Source of the DNA: Taeniopygia guttata | Lineage: Eukaryota; Chordata; Aves; Passeriformes; Estrildidae | Length of the DNA stretch: 64,000 bases | Direction of reading: 5' to 3' | Assembly (NCBI RefSeq): GCF_048771995.1 | Contig: NC_133026.1 | Location: 57,661,001-57,725,000, forward strand | Shown here: one piece after another, positions 11,187 to 25,535 of the stretch | How the letters are laid out: the number at the start of each line of letters is the position of its first letter | How positions within the stretch are numbered: the first letter of the stretch is position 1 | Translations under genes and position numbers: made by a program | Notes under the pieces: generated by a model | What the model saw: the letters and a program-made list of their open reading frames with translations, nothing else | Told to the model about the DNA's origin: nothing | The model's database searches: none

Positions 11187-14100
11187 ATGTGTGTATGTAT
11201 GTTTTCATGTGTGTGTTTATGCATATATACAATCACAATCTTTTCACCCAGATGTCAGGGATAAGAAAGAACAAGGTGGGAAAGAGTTTTTAGTGAAGGT
11301 GACTTAATGCAGCTATTTCACTTTGATCCCTTTGATCCTTTTGGCTCTTAGTCTAATAGCAGTTAGACATCACAATTACTAGAATCTAAACTTACCACTT
11401 TTTGGTGATAAAATTACTTCAGATCCATCCAAATCTTTCTTAAGTTTCTTGAATGTAGAACTATGAAACTGCTACTAAACAAATGAACAAACAGACAAAC
11501 AAAAACAGAAAATAAAATAAAAGCATGCATTACTCCTTCGGTTTTAGTTTTAAAAATTATTTTCCTTTGCAATGCAAAATCCAAAGTTTCAGGATTTTTT
11601 TTTCTAAAAAATTGAGATTTAATTAGTTTTAGTTGCAAGAATTGATTTCAAAATACACATAAAAAAACTTCTCTGGTTCTGCTGTCAGTTTGGAAAAATA
11701 AATTATTACTACATGAATGCAACAAAATAAAAAACATGCTCCCCCAGTATATTAAAGCACGTGCTTATTTTTATAATTAAATAAAAATACTAAATATACT
11801 CTTTTCATAAACTATAATGCAAAACTTTTGAAAAAGCCTGTATAAATAAGTGGCATGAAACTTTGTCACATTATCTATTGCTGAAACTCTCAGACTTTAA
11901 AGTAGTCATAGCAGCATATGTTTTTAGATTATGCACTGTTTTTTCATTTGTAAGCTATGAATCTTACACAATGCTAAATTCATGCTTGATTTGTTAGCAT
12001 TCGAGTTTGATGGGGATTTTATTTTTGGAGGAGGCTTTTTTATATAAAACACTATTAAAATCAATGTAAATATAAATTTACCTACATTTATGTAAGTTAT
12101 TGCACAAAAACTCATACTCATTTGGACTTTACCTCTGTGTTAGTGATCCCTTCATAATTTCCTTTTCTTTCACACTCTGCTGTCTGCTAGAAAGGTGACT
12201 TACAGAAATATGGCAAGTCTCTATGTTCCTACATTTCAGGGACCAATTGAGAAGAGGATGGAGCTGCCTGAAAGAATTTTAGATACATAAAGGTCTGAAG
12301 GACCCTTAGATGCTTCTCACTACCAAAAATGTTGCAACAGTTATACTGTGTCCCTTTTCTTTGTTCCTTTTGTCCAAAGAATTAGTTGCATTTTGATAAC
12401 ATAAATAATCTTCCTCTGCAAAATTCTATTTGTGCAAGGAACCTATATCCCTTTCAGCTGTTCCACCTCTGACATTTGGAGAATTCTGGTCTTAATTGTA
12501 TTTTCAGAAAAATATTTTCACAAAATCAAACTTACTGATTTCTGGTGGTTGCATTGAGCCAGTGACTCTTATGGTAGCAAAGGTGCTACAAACCCCCACT
12601 AATAATTTATGATCCAAAGCCATTTCTGCCCTTGTGCTATAAATTCAGCTATGTGTGCCATAGGTAGAATATTGCTGTTACAGAGAATGAAGTTACCATT
12701 TCATCATCCTTTTTATCATCTTTTGGTACCAGGATTTCACTTATCTTTAAATAGAAGATCCAAACACTAAATATAAAACTATAATAGAATATTGCTCACA
12801 TTGAACTGCCTCCTCAAGCATTTCACTGCATTTTATGCTGAGGTCAAGGAAAAGAACTGCTGGGGAGTTGTGTAATTGAATTAAAAAGATTCTTCAAGAT
12901 ATGTAAAAATTACACCTGAACTGAAATCCATTATTAAAGGAGATTACTAAATCCACTATGGAGGGCTGGTTTTTCCCTGAATATCACTACAGACCTTGTA
13001 AAATATTGCACAAGTACTAGTTTGTTTTCCTTTCAGGTCTGTAGCAATTTTTTAGTCAAGAGAATTTCCAGAGAAAATGTAAAATAGGAATAAATGAAGA
13101 GAGAAGAGTAACAAGATTTGCTTCAACAGAGAAAAAAAAAAGGAAAACAGGAACTTGAAGAAGAGTTTCAGAGAGATCTTCAGAATGTATGGTCTGGGGA
13201 CACAGCCAGAAATGCAATAAAGAGGAAAGTATGAGATACTTTGGAAAGGATGGACATTTATGAGAAAATCCCATATGTCTTTCAAGCCAATAACCTGCAA
13301 ACCACTCCAATAAAATGTGATACCTGTGTAAGCCATGAGATACTCAGGAAAAAACACAATAGTTTAACAGAAACACAAAGTGTAGTAAAAATCAAAATCA
13401 GTGTAGGTAAGGCAAAGAAACATGGCTCACAGATCTATATAATTGAATGCTTGCATTTCAGACTATTGTGGAAAAGCCTGCAGAAGAATAGATACATTAA
13501 TATTTACAGACTCTATAACTGGAAAATTCACAATGGTAAAAATTTTGCCTTATCAATCTTCCTGGAAGAAACATGTAAAAATATTGTATGGATGAATTAA
13601 AGAAGGCAAGTTATTTCAGAAAAGCCTTGATACCAATTACCTAAAAATACAAACGTACAACACGTTGTGCAAAGGTAGAATGGTAGATTATGAAAAAGAC
13701 ATGTAAAATCACACTTAATATGAATATATGTGTATATATATTGGTAGAAAGGCAAGTATTGGTATTCATTTAACACAGAATAGTTCAGTAGAAAAAGCAA
13801 TAGAAATGAATCTTCTGAAATATATATTTGTTATGAAAATGGTAGTCAATTATTTTTTCTATTAGTACTAAGACATAGAGTGATAAAATATATTTTCATT
13901 ATTTTACATCATGTCTTAAGTTTAAGCATTCACTTTTCAGAGTATTACTATAGAATAAAAAATGGAGAGTATCATTAAATATTTTTTTTTTAGTGAAGTA
14001 TGGTATAACAAAAGTTAAATAAAACTAGCAATTAAAGTCTTCAGGTTCACTGGAAGAAAAAATAATATGTGACCCGAGTTTAGTAAAATTTACTTTTGAA

Positions 14101-16237
14101 ATGTTCCTACAAAAATGCTTTGAAATGTTAGAAATTTCTCACTTAAATATTTTCAGGACATTGACTGACTTTTCATTTTAAAATATCAGATTAATAATAG
14201 GAGAAAAATAAACATAAAAATAAACAATTTTGTAACAGTCTTCATAATTTACACAGAGAAATGCCTCCATTTTAGAATCTATAGGAACTGTCAGATTTCC
14301 TCTTACTGTATTTAGGATTTAATTTATTTTTTCATCCTCCAAATCCAATTTCCTATCATATTTCCAAGTGAAAATTGTAAGTAGCAAATAGAATTTCTGA
14401 CCAGTCATCTCTGTTATGAAGGTGAACTCATTAGTTTAGTAGTTCTTATTTTAGCTGTAATTTCATTAAGGCTGAAAAGCATCACAAGCAAATTAGTAAT
14501 TAAGAATATAATATAGTAGTGTACGATTTTGACATTATGTTCATATAGGAATGGAAAGACTAAAAGAGTTGAATCTGATGAAATAGTATGTCTCAAATTG
14601 ATCAGAGACTGTAAAGCAAAATATTGTGCATAGATGCTTAGAAGAAGATATATGAGTCAAAAGGGGCCATTTCAAGATCTACTCTGCCTTTAAATGGAAC
14701 TTCTATTAAATTGGAGGAAAGCACAAATTAACTAAGTGAACAGTGAAACTTCAATGAAAAGTGACACATCTCACTCTCTCAGTATCAAAATACACCTAGG
14801 ATCATTCCAAAGCCTCTTCCTGTGCAGTTTCTTTCCCCTTTCCATCAGTGTCTAAGAGAAGCAGATGGCTGCCATAGATGCTGCCTACAGCCACAGGCCA
14901 GGACAGAAGCTGTGAACTTGTCTGGGCTTCGCCATAGGTGCTGCACAAATTGAGTCTGAATGATTTAATTGTGACAGTCTCCTGGCTGTTTCATTAGCCC
15001 AATATGAAATTTCACTAGACAGTGTGAAATTCATTCACTGCTACCTTCAGTAAGTAAAGAAGCAGGTAAATAAAGAACCAACCAAAAGCATAAACATAAT
15101 CAGGACAGATAGTGTGTCTCGGTTTATTAATAATGGTGGTTTGTTGAGCAAAAAGATGACTTCTCTGTATATAAGACACTCCAAATGGATAAATATCTTC
15201 CAGATATTACTGTGTGAACTCGAACTGAAAAGGTGATGTGCCCTTCTTGAACTGAAATGCCAGGGATAAGGAAGAGAGAGCACTTTGCAGATGTTAGCAT
15301 GACTTAATTGCTATTTTACAGGCTTGTAATGGATTAGTTACCTTTCAGAGGTCCAAAACACAATAATGATATTGAAATACTTCTGTAAGCAATCCCTAGC
15401 CTTCCAGTTGGTTTAATGAATAAAGGGCATATTTTAACATATCTCAACAACACTCAGCAAGAACTCAGGACAAAACTATTTTTACATTTATTTCCAACAG
15501 CCATAAGCTCACTGAAATTTGCAATGAGTAAAGCATGACTGATCAAAATGAAATATTTGCTTTAGGTAAAAAGATACTCTGAAGAAAGGTGTGACATTTA
15601 CAAAAGCAATTAGGGGAGGTTTGCAAAGTACTTTCATATGGCACAACTGATAGCTTTACAGTGTGAATAGCTGAGTTAATCTAACTAGGAAAAGAGACCT
15701 AAAGGCAGCATATAATGAAAATGAAGATTATTCGAATGATGACATTTTAGAAACATATATTTATACTGAGTAATGTTTCCTTGTAAAAAAGCCCATGCAT
15801 TCACCCAAAGAGAGACATGGAACTCATCACAAAGCACATAGTCCTGAGCTCCTTATGTCATATAAAGCATTTAAAAAAACAGAAAAGATGAAGATTTATA
15901 TATGGTTTCTTCCTTTCAAGGTAGGTTTAAGATAATATCTTATCAAACAGTGAACATTTTGGAAAAATTTATAAGCAAAACCATTTCAAGACTTTTATTC
16001 CACTCCTGAAATCCCATAATTTTCTAATCTTAAAGGATAGACACAAAAAAAAAAAAAAAAAAAAATTCTACTAATCACCTGAAACGAGGAAGCTGTGTAA
16101 TGTTATATTGTGCATTAAAAATTGTAAGACTTCACTTTCGAAAAAAATATGCTGGTTTTCTTCACAAAAAACTACTTTCTTTTAAGAAAGAAACACAAAG
16201 CTCTCTTTCATGTTACTAAAGCTTTTTACCATCTGAT
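11187..16237. other. Unassigned AT-rich sequence
   Basis: A degenerate TG/TA microsatellite follows the SINE at about 11184-11232. Around 14871 and 14928 the phrase GCCATAG(A/G)TGCTGC occurs twice. A plus-strand frame of 119 codons at 13241-13600 has no recognisable motif and overlaps long frames on the other strand, so it is not called as a gene. Confidence 0.5.
16045..16065. repeat. Poly-A run of 21
   Basis: An uninterrupted run of 21 A. It is preceded by no recognisable retrocopy, so it is listed as a simple repeat. Confidence 0.9.
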
Positions 16238-16425
16238 TCTTCCTATCACTAGTACCATAGCCCTTAGTGCCACAACCAATCTTTTCTTAAACACATCCAG
16301 GGATGGTGACTCCACCAGGCAGACCATTCCAGATCTTTATCACCCTTTCTGTAAAAAAACTTCTTCTTAATATCCAACCTATACTTCCCTTGATGTGCTT
16401 ACAAGTCTATTATTTTGAATCGAGT
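16238..16425 (-). mobile_element. CR1 LINE 3' fragment
   Basis: On the plus strand this reads as reverse-complement CR1. It has a CCAGGGATGGTGACTCCACC block, a CCATTCCAGATC-type block, CACCCTTTCTGTAAAAAAAC and CTTCTTAATATCCAACCT. It lacks the terminal octamer end, so it is truncated on both sides. The left boundary is uncertain because the similarity fades before about 16260. Confidence 0.65.
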
Positions 16426-19400
16426 TGTTTGGGACTAATTCAAATCTTGAGTTAATTTTTTTTTATTCTTTTGAAGATTAAAGTATGGAGAAAGTAATCT
16501 CTGGCTACTAAATGGAAATTTGAATTCTCAGCGGAGATGAAGAAAGTTACTCTGCTCAGTTCAAAAGTACATAATCTCTGCAGCTGCTTCAAGGCTGTTC
16601 TCAGGCTGCTTTAGGCAGCAAATGCAGTAGGAAGCAACAAGGATTAAACTACCATTGATTCTGTCCCACCAGGCTGTATTATTCAAGTATCAGTGGTTCA
16701 TTAGTCTTTATGCTTCTGCTTTGTTAAAAGCAGAAATAGTGAGCGATCCAGAAGTCATTGGGGGAAATATTAGCTGGTGCTTTAGAAATAGCTATTTTTA
16801 TGTATTTTGATCAACAATTGTCTAAATTTCAAAGACATAAATGACCTTTTAATACAGATTCACTGTCAAAGAACCTGACTTGGACATATAAATTAGTGTA
16901 AGATTTCCTCCTATTATTTTGTTCTAAAAGAGAAAGTGAGGGAGGAAGGAATGAAGGTGAAAATCACACAGAAAACACACAGAATGAGAATCAAACCTGG
17001 TCTTTGGTTTTTATTTTTGTTTTTTCATTAGGAAGAAATTCTGTTTGTATCCTGATTCTGTGTAATCATAATTTTGGGAATAAAAATACTATTACTGGGA
17101 TTACTTTTTAAGTTTCCAAGCAGATTGTTTCAAATTACATCTTTCTGTAACAAATTACATTATTCTATTAAATGCTTGAGATATTGGCAGCTTTTCGCCC
17201 TCTCATTTGTTCTTTTTTCTTACCCTTTCTTGAATGTTTTGGAATTTTCTGTTTTACATTGGGAAGGGCAACATCAAACTGTTTTAATTACTGCTGTGTG
17301 CCTTCACTAATCTGTGGTTGCTATCCTTGGCTCTATGAGTCCTGATGTAGATACCAGGCAGTGGTCAAAACCTGTGAGGAATCTCTGTGAGGAATCTTGG
17401 GAGCCTTAACTTATGGGTCTTCCACAATCACTGAAGAAAGCACAAAACACTTCATCTTCCTTTCAACTCAGCAAACCAGTCCGTGATGGCTTAGGAAAAG
17501 GAGATGGATGGGTGAACAGAAGCATCAGGAGTCATGCCCTGGCAGTATCTACAGACTATATTGCCCATATGAAACTCTGCCATGGAAGTCAAACGCTCCT
17601 TAGCATTTATATATAAACAGTAAAGTCTCAACATCAAAAGGAAGTTAAAACAGGACAGCAGATAAGCATTGTTAAGCAAACTTTTCCATCTATTTCAGTG
17701 GAAGTTATTCTTAGATTACGGATTCTGCCATGCTTGTGTCTTGCCAGATTGCCCTGAAATGTAAATATACAAAAAAAAAAAAAATTGATAAAAAAGGAAA
17801 AATACTGAGGGAGGCAATCTTTTAATCTTCTACATTGGCTCTCTCATTGTGGAAAAAATAGCCCATTTATTTTCTCTAATAGATCTTAAAATCTAATCAT
17901 GTTAGGCCTTCAGTTAGACTATTCTCTTTTATGTTATTGTGACTAGCTTTTAAATACCTTCTGGAAAGAATTCCATGAGATAATTTCTATGATTTCCTCA
18001 CCATTTAGTCCTGAATTATAAATAAATGATGTGTCACAAGCACCAAACTACGTATTATAACTGACTTCAATGGGAATTTTTGTGAAAGGAGAAATATAAA
18101 TTATTTCCATTTACACCTTTAGTCCTATATTCTTTGTATCTTTATTCTAATTATCTATATATTCATTTGAATCTGTCTGTCTACCTGGATCTAGATCTGT
18201 ATCCGGCTTTGAATTACTGATTTTCTGTTACTATGAATTACCTTTACAAAGAACTCTAATATTGTCGTCTTAAAAAAAATTGCTGCACATCTCTTTACCA
18301 CTCAGTGGTGTGTTTCTTGACAAGGATAGTAAGTGCAACTCTGACATTTACTACCAGTGGCAGTCTAGATTTACTTCATAATAGGAAGAATTATTCTAAA
18401 TTACTTTAATAGACTAGACAGGGTCTTTTACACAGTGAGGAATAAGCTTTAATTTAAAACACAAACTGCCCTCTCCCTTGTGTTTTCAATTCCAGTAAAA
18501 AGACTTGAATTTCATCACAAAAAAGCTGTTTGTTTGCTGGGAGAGAGGAGGCTCCTGTGCCCAAAACCATAAGATATTCTTTATCTTTTTTTTTACCCTT
18601 CACTTTTTTGACTGTGGACTGTTCTTCCCTGTTTAGTTGCTTCCCTGAATGGTGTTACCATTTTCTCACCTGGTTTGTTTCCATGTAGAATCAGAGTTTT
18701 GTCTGTTTGAATTTTACTTTAGATTTTTTGTTAAGACAAAAGAGACAAAGCTGTGGGAATGCCGTACCAGCACAATGTGAGAGAGTTACCTTCAAGAGTA
18801 TTGGTATCAACGTTTCAATAGCAAGTGAAAATTATTCCCTCCTTTAGCACTCATTGGTGGAAACTCACAAATCCTACAGCCCATAGACCATTCCAGTTTC
18901 TTAGATTTTAGCCCTTCCCTTGTCTAGAGTTTGTTTAGCTTTGTTTTCACTTTTTAATGTTTTGGTTTTTTTTTTTTTCAGTTTAGAAGTGAATACGCTA
19001 GTCCAAGAGCCATTGAACTTCTATACATTTTTGTTTCAAATCTATTTTTTACAGCTTAAGCTTATGTCAGAAAACCTCTGTACTTACTGTGTAAAATTCT
19101 GAAGTGGATAGGTTTTTCCTGTCTGAATTTAAAGACTGATTCAATTGGACTGGATCTATCTGAGGAGTACAAAAATGAAATCTGTTATTAGTAGGGGGAA
19201 TAAAGAGATTACCTCATTTATATTTTTGGGGTCAAATAATTTGCATTTTGAAAAAATGTTGAGTATTTGATAATTTTTCCAAGGAAACGCAGTAGCGAGA
19301 ACTGAAAATTCTAATTTATGCATTTCCCAAATTTCCCATGCCATTTTGATCTAGGATTTTCAAAAGCAGTCATTTGCAGGTTCCTTCATTATCTTGCTGA

Positions 19401-22400
19401 GTTGGACCAGTGTGATACACGCTTGTTGTCATCCCATAGTTTCATCTTTATATCAGCTTTCTCATGTTTTTTAGACCACAGGGGGAAACGCAAGGACTAC
19501 TATCATTGCCCACACAAGGGCCAAAAAATAATCAGTAGACTTCTGAATGTTTCAAGATAATATTATTGTTATTGGACTTTTCAAGGAAAATTCCAGTAAG
19601 TACTGATCTGAACTCCAGCTAGGGTGGAAATTTAGTGCTGACTAAAGCTAAACAACTTACAACCCTATAAACCAGAATTTCCAAGTCAAAGGCCCTTTGA
19701 CTCTTCTGGGCCACAGAGGACTGCATCAGCACCTTTCTCCGGGTGGAACACCTCTCAGACCTGCCAGTCTCTCAGTTTGGTGATACTCAGAGGACCATCC
19801 CTGAAGACTGATGACAGAGCTTGGGATGATGCTCCCAGTGTTGAAAGTTCAATCCTCCCCATTGAGAAGATGCAAAGTCATGATATAAGCATTTCACTGA
19901 ACTTCAGGGGAATTCTTCACAGGTATATTTTCTTGTCAAGAGAAAACTTTTGCCTAAAAGAGAAACTTTAGTATAGAATAAATAGAATTTTGGTTTTGGT
20001 TTTGTTTTTTTTTAAATAAATTTATCTATCTATTATGCATTTTTTGAAAATGCATTTCCAGTTTTTTATTTAATTGTCAACATATTGCTCATACCAATAT
20101 CACTGTGTAGAGTACTTTGGATTTACTCCTACCTTATCTGAGTGTGTGTAATACAAAAAACAGCTTTGAAATTTCTACTATATGGCTATTTTATTTTCCC
20201 TTCATTTTTTTCTTTTCAAATAAAGGGCAAGTATTAATTTCACATGTGAGAACATTTGCAATAGCCAAACAGCAATGAACAGGTAAGAGTGGAGGAATTA
20301 CCTTTTAAATTATAGTAACAGATTGAAAACCTGACCTTGTAAAATGTCACCTACTTGTTCCACATAATTTATTTCTCACCAGAGATTTTGAACCAGAAGG
20401 TTTCCACTCATAAGGCACACAAGATGTGGGTTGGATCAAGATCAATCAACTCTACTTTGAAATCTCATGGAATATAGTATGACAAAAAGAATTACAGGGG
20501 TTGGGGGTTTTTGTTTTGTTTTTATTCAAAGAGTAAATATAGCAATGATTATTGTATGTTGGAAGCAGTTTTATTTTTATATTTTAATATTTATATCAGA
20601 GGTGGAAGGAGGATATATAAAAAACATGTCAAATATGAAATGGCATGGTGTTTAGGCATCTGGCCTAAACACTACTTTTAGACCAAATTAATGAATGTCA
20701 ACAGCAAGTGTTTATGTTAGGCTAATGCCTTCAAGAATATTCACGTTTGTTTATTTGTCAGACTCATAGGTCTATTTCTATATAATGTCTATCTTTAAAT
20801 GATTTTGGATTCTGTAAGGAAACTTCATAACATTAAGAAAAATATCAGCATGGTGTTTCTGTCACATCATCTCCATGACAGCCATAGAGTGAATAATACT
20901 TAATATAACTGCTGACACATGGTAAAAGAGTGGCATACCTGGTGAGTTCTCCGTGGGCAGAAAATTGCTTCACATTACATTTCTGTGAAGGGAACACAGC
21001 TGAATATCCTTGGATATTCCTATACGCTCAACAGTATATTCAGCTGCTACTTTTGGACAACTTTTTATGAGCTAGATTAATATATTTTTTACTGCTGTCA
21101 ACATGCTAATAGTTTCTGTCGTAATTTTTTTTCAGGCTCAACTTCTGAATAAGAAAATAAAATATATACTTTAATGCTTAAATGGTAACCACTAATATCC
21201 AAGGCATCCATCAACACCTCTTATTCTTTTTCTTTTTTTCTTCCAACTATGCCTTGTCATTGGGCAACCATTTCAGTTTAACAGTGAAAGGAAAGAGCCA
21301 TTCTGACGTGTTTTTTGGTGAAGAGTTAGTTCAGACATCATTGGACAGGACTGTGCATCTCAGTGCAAATGGTCTCTGAAGACTTTTTTTATTTTTTATG
21401 ATAAACCTGACTACTCCATATCACTCTGAACTATGAAAAATTAAAGTATAATTTATCAGACTGCTTCTTTGCCATAGCCATTGCAGAGAGCCGCATTTTT
21501 TAATCAAAGCTTCCTTTGGGCAATTGCCTAAACTTGCAACAAGCTTCTGAGGATAACATTAGAAAATTCCAAGTTTATTGTCTGGCTAAGCATAGAGATG
21601 TAGATGTTAAATGTCTGGGGATTTTCTTATTATACAGATGCTTCTTTTATGACAAATAGTAGTTGACTTCAGAGTGACACCTGTGATCCTTCAAGAACTA
21701 AAGCACTGTCAAATAGTCTCAAGTATGCAGTACACTAGATCATGTTGTACAGGAGCAACATTAGTAGGAGCAGCTCTAGGTGGTCCTGTCAGACTCTTTC
21801 TTCCCTTCCATTTTCCTTTAAACTTTATATACAATTTCTATTTTTTCATGGAACTTTACTCCATCTTGAAGTTATTTTGCAATAAAATAAAAGGTGTTCA
21901 TATGATCAAGATAGTTCAACAGGCCAAGAAAAAGTCAAGGACCCCATTTACAATCTATGGCAGATCACTGCATATTTCACAAAAAGTCCTTGAATGGCAA
22001 GCACCCCTTGATTGCTTACAAATGCAGTAAAACCCAAGTTTCCTTTTAAAATATAATAGAGAGGCAACATACTGAGAAATCAGTATATACACAAGTGGAG
22101 AAAACACTATGTGAAGTTTTACTTTAGCCTTTGATTGAATCTGAGCTTTGGACCCATACTGATGAGCCATGCATCTAAATGTATTTCTATTTATTGCCAC
22201 CTTTGAGAGGTCAAAGCTCTTCAAAGTTACTGAATGTAAAAGAAATATATTCTAAGTGTAGGTTCCAAATTTGTATCTATAGGGGAAGAACAAGCTGGGA
22301 GGTGTGACACAATGAAGCTTCAAATTACTGTTTCCTATTTTAATCTTTCTCAGTAATATGTCCAGAAACAATTTCATTACTATCCCTTGATGTCTCTAAA

Positions 22401-25070
22401 GAAAAAGAGGGAGCACATGCACGTGTATTGTAAGAAATTTTATGCAGCTCCCTAGTTAGGATGAGTGCATATTTGGAAATACAAGTCTTTCACATAGCTG
22501 AAATTAAAATGGTTTTTGACTATCAGTGTCCAAAAAGCAGGAGAATCTGATTATTACGAATATCTATTAGGAAAAATTCCAAAATGCACCTTAAAAATTT
22601 GACTGGACACAGAAGAGTGTTAGTTTTGGGTTACTCTTTTGATTAATATAAGTGAAAAATAGTTCTTCTGAGGCTGAAACTTCCTGATCTGATGGTAGAC
22701 ACCAATGACAGTTTTGGTTGACCTGGTGTAAGAATGACCAAGTGCACAGCTGATCTATCAGGTTTGAGGAGAAAAAACATTCCATGATGGCATTGAGCTT
22801 CCACTGAGGTATGGACTGTGATGAGAACCTTGTGACAGTACTCCTTTTCACTTGGCTTGATTACAGCATAGACAGGATGTCAGACCACAGAATAAATAAT
22901 TTGTAAACCAAAAGTGGTGCAAACTTCCTCCCTTATTAGGAAAATAAAAGTCATTTATGACAATATCATAATTTTGTTTAAAGTCCTTCCAAGTAGGGAT
23001 GTTCTCTGTGGTTTATTTAGCTGATTGCTGATCTCTTCTCTGTCCTCACACACAACTATAAATATATGTGTAAGAAAATGAAGAGATAAATGAAATTAAG
23101 GGGAAAAATTCACATCCCAGTAATTAGTGGATTTTTTTTTCCATACTTGGGTATAATCTGTGAAATAAATACATTGTCATGAAGATGCAAAGCTTTACTT
23201 TTACTTTTTAATAGATGTAACAGAGATTTATCAATTCTTTAAAAATTTGAAAGCTAAAGCTTTTGAGCGTTGAACATGTCTAATCCTCTCTTGCTGGTCC
23301 TTTACATCTATTCTTCAGAAGAGACCATGAGAGGAGCTGCACAAGAGCTTGTTCTGGTGTTTTGTATTAGGATGAATTTCCCCACAGGAGACTTTTGTCA
23401 ATACAAAAATAATAAGCGGGGGCAAAAGCCCTAAACAGATGCTGTAGAGAAGAGGGAAATAACTAATACCAAGCCACTATTAGTCTACAGTTATGTTGTC
23501 ACATGTCAGATTGAAAAAGGTGATTATAAACCTGCCTTTTCGTATTTTGAAGTAGGTAGAAGAAATTTCATCAATTTTTTCTACAAAAAGAAGTTACCAT
23601 CTTGATTGAAAATACATAATTCTATTAATGTTTTGCTTTGTTTTTAATTAATACATGTTAGATAATGGTCTCATTTTACTAGGTGAATTGCTTAAATTTC
23701 TACTATTTGTCACTCCACCCCCACCCTCCTTCACATCCCCACCCCACCATCTGGTCCTTTTTCTTAGTGAGGTTTTCAGATGGAGGTAACTCTGCAGGCA
23801 CAATCCATTTTTTCCTCTTTCCCCCATGTACCCTGAGCCAAGTCCTGCTGTTCTCGTAAGACACTTCTGAGCTAATTCAGTTCCGTAAACCAAACAAAGT
23901 GACTTTACTTGTGCTCTTAGATTTCTTAGCAGAACTGATTCAAGGTGCAAATAATGAGAAAGGTGACAAAGGGAAACAGGAGACCCCTTCTCAGAGGCAG
24001 ATTTTTGGCTCAACTTTCCTCATGGAAATATGTCCACCAACACGTGAACAACCCTCAACAACACACACTTTTGTTAAGTATGTACACATCTCACAAAGAG
24101 TTCCCTCATACTAAACAACAGGGACATTTTGGACCAGCACTAATCAAAGTCTAGCTATGCATTCAGGGATTTTATTCCTACAAATCATTACTGGGTTTTT
24201 GCTAATGACAATAGATACTGACTCTTCCTGAAGTGTGAATGTCAGAAAAATCTTTCACACACCAAAAACTTCATGTGAAACATAGAACTATTAGCAACTT
24301 CTCTTCCAAGAGTCAAATGGAACAAGAGAAAAAGGCCTGAAGATTTGCCACATTTCTGTACACATTTTGCGACATTGCTGCAAGAAAAGCAGCACTTTTC
24401 TTATAATAGATATTTTTCTTCCATGAATGCAAATTTAGAATCAGTAGAATTAAGCAGGGACAGTGCACAATCTCCAATGTCAGAGCACCATATTGGATCA
24501 ATGAAAAAGCATTAGTGGATTATTAGTTTTTTTAAAATGTGTTTGCAGTCACAGCATTGGCAAACTTCTGGGAAAGAGAAGGAAACTGCTGAAGAGTAGA
24601 AAAAAATTTAAAAAGTGTGAGAATAACGGCCAAACCTTGACTTAGTGTCATTAGAAGAGCTAAAACAGCATGCTGGGATTTGCTTACTTACCTTACTGGA
24701 GAAGGTAGATTAAACAAGATATTTCATTTATTCCATCATATCCAGTTACACAGATTGCACTATATAATTTCAAAATTCATATTTCCTTTTTCTTCCTTAC
24801 TACAACAATGTTAAGAAAACTGGTGGAATCAAGTTTGATTTGTAGCACAATGATGCTAAATCTTTGGAATTATGACCTTTTCTCTTGGAATCCAGACCAA
24901 ACAGAGAATATAAGCTTATAATTAATGCTGTCTTACGTCAGCCCTCCAGGAAAGAAATAATTCCATGCTATAGTCATCCTCTAATTTATTAGTAGGATGT
25001 AGTAGTAGTAATACACATTTCATCAGTATGGGGTGGGAAGGGAGGAATAAGATGAGCACCTATGGCATAA
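16426..25070. other. Unassigned AT-rich sequence
   Basis: No gene was recognised. There is an A14 run near 17770. A GC-richer patch at about 19640-19930 looks repeat-like (possibly LTR-derived) but has no second copy in the window. A 10-bp hairpin lies at 20648-20672. A frame of 121 codons on the minus strand at 23648-24013 overlaps pyrimidine-rich low-complexity sequence and has no motif. Confidence 0.5.
20648..20672. repeat. Perfect 10-bp hairpin, 5-nt loop
   Basis: GTGTTTAGGC and GCCTAAACAC flank the loop ATCTG. Outside the arms a G and a T could extend the stem by a wobble pair. The stem is too short for a typical miRNA precursor. Confidence 0.8.
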
Positions 25071-25535
25071 TTATAGAACCACAGAATAGTTTGGGTTGGA
25101 AGGGATCTGAAAGGTCACCTCGTTCCAAAACCCCTGCCATGGGCAGGGACACCTTCCACTAAAACAGGTTACTCAGAGACCCATCCAGTCTGGGCTCCAG
25201 GGATGGGAGTCCACAACCTCTCTGGGAAACTTATTCCAGTGCCTCATCACTCCCAGTGTAAAAAATTTCTTCTTAATATGTAACCTAAATCTACTTTCTT
25301 TCAGCTTAAATTCATTCCTCCTTGTCCTATCACTACACACCTTGTGTAACATCCCTCTTTAACCTTCTTGCAGGCCCCCTTTATGTATGGAAGGCTGCTC
25401 TAAGGTGCAACTGGAATATTCACTTCTCTACTTGGGCTTAACAACCCCAATTCTCTCAGCCCATCTTCATAAGAGAGGTGCTCCAGCCCTCTGATCAGCT
25501 TAGTGGCTTCTCTCCAGACTTGATCCTTTAAATTT
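25071..25535 (-). mobile_element. CR1 LINE 3' fragment
   Basis: The plus strand starts with the reverse complement of the CR1 3' terminus, TTATAGAACCACAGAATAG, and then TTTGGGTTGGAAGGGATC. It continues with CTGCCATGGGCAGGGACACC, CATCCAGTCTGGGCTCCAG, TTCCAGTGCCTCATCAC and TCATTCCTCCTTGTCCTATC. It reaches the part encoding the end of ORF2 (GGTGCTCCAGCCCTCTGATC) and stops near 25535. This is a 5'-truncated copy of about 465 bp, the usual form in birds. Confidence 0.9.

Noticed and set aside
13241..13600. 119-codon plus-strand frame
   Set aside because: AT-driven composition, no domain recognised, and long frames also open on the other strand nearby.
21674..22030. 118-codon plus-strand frame
   Set aside because: No recognisable motif. 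Overlaps a minus-strand frame of similar quality.
23648..24013. 121-codon minus-strand frame with glycine-rich part
   Set aside because: The glycine part comes from a C-rich low-complexity stretch, and plus-strand frames overlap it.
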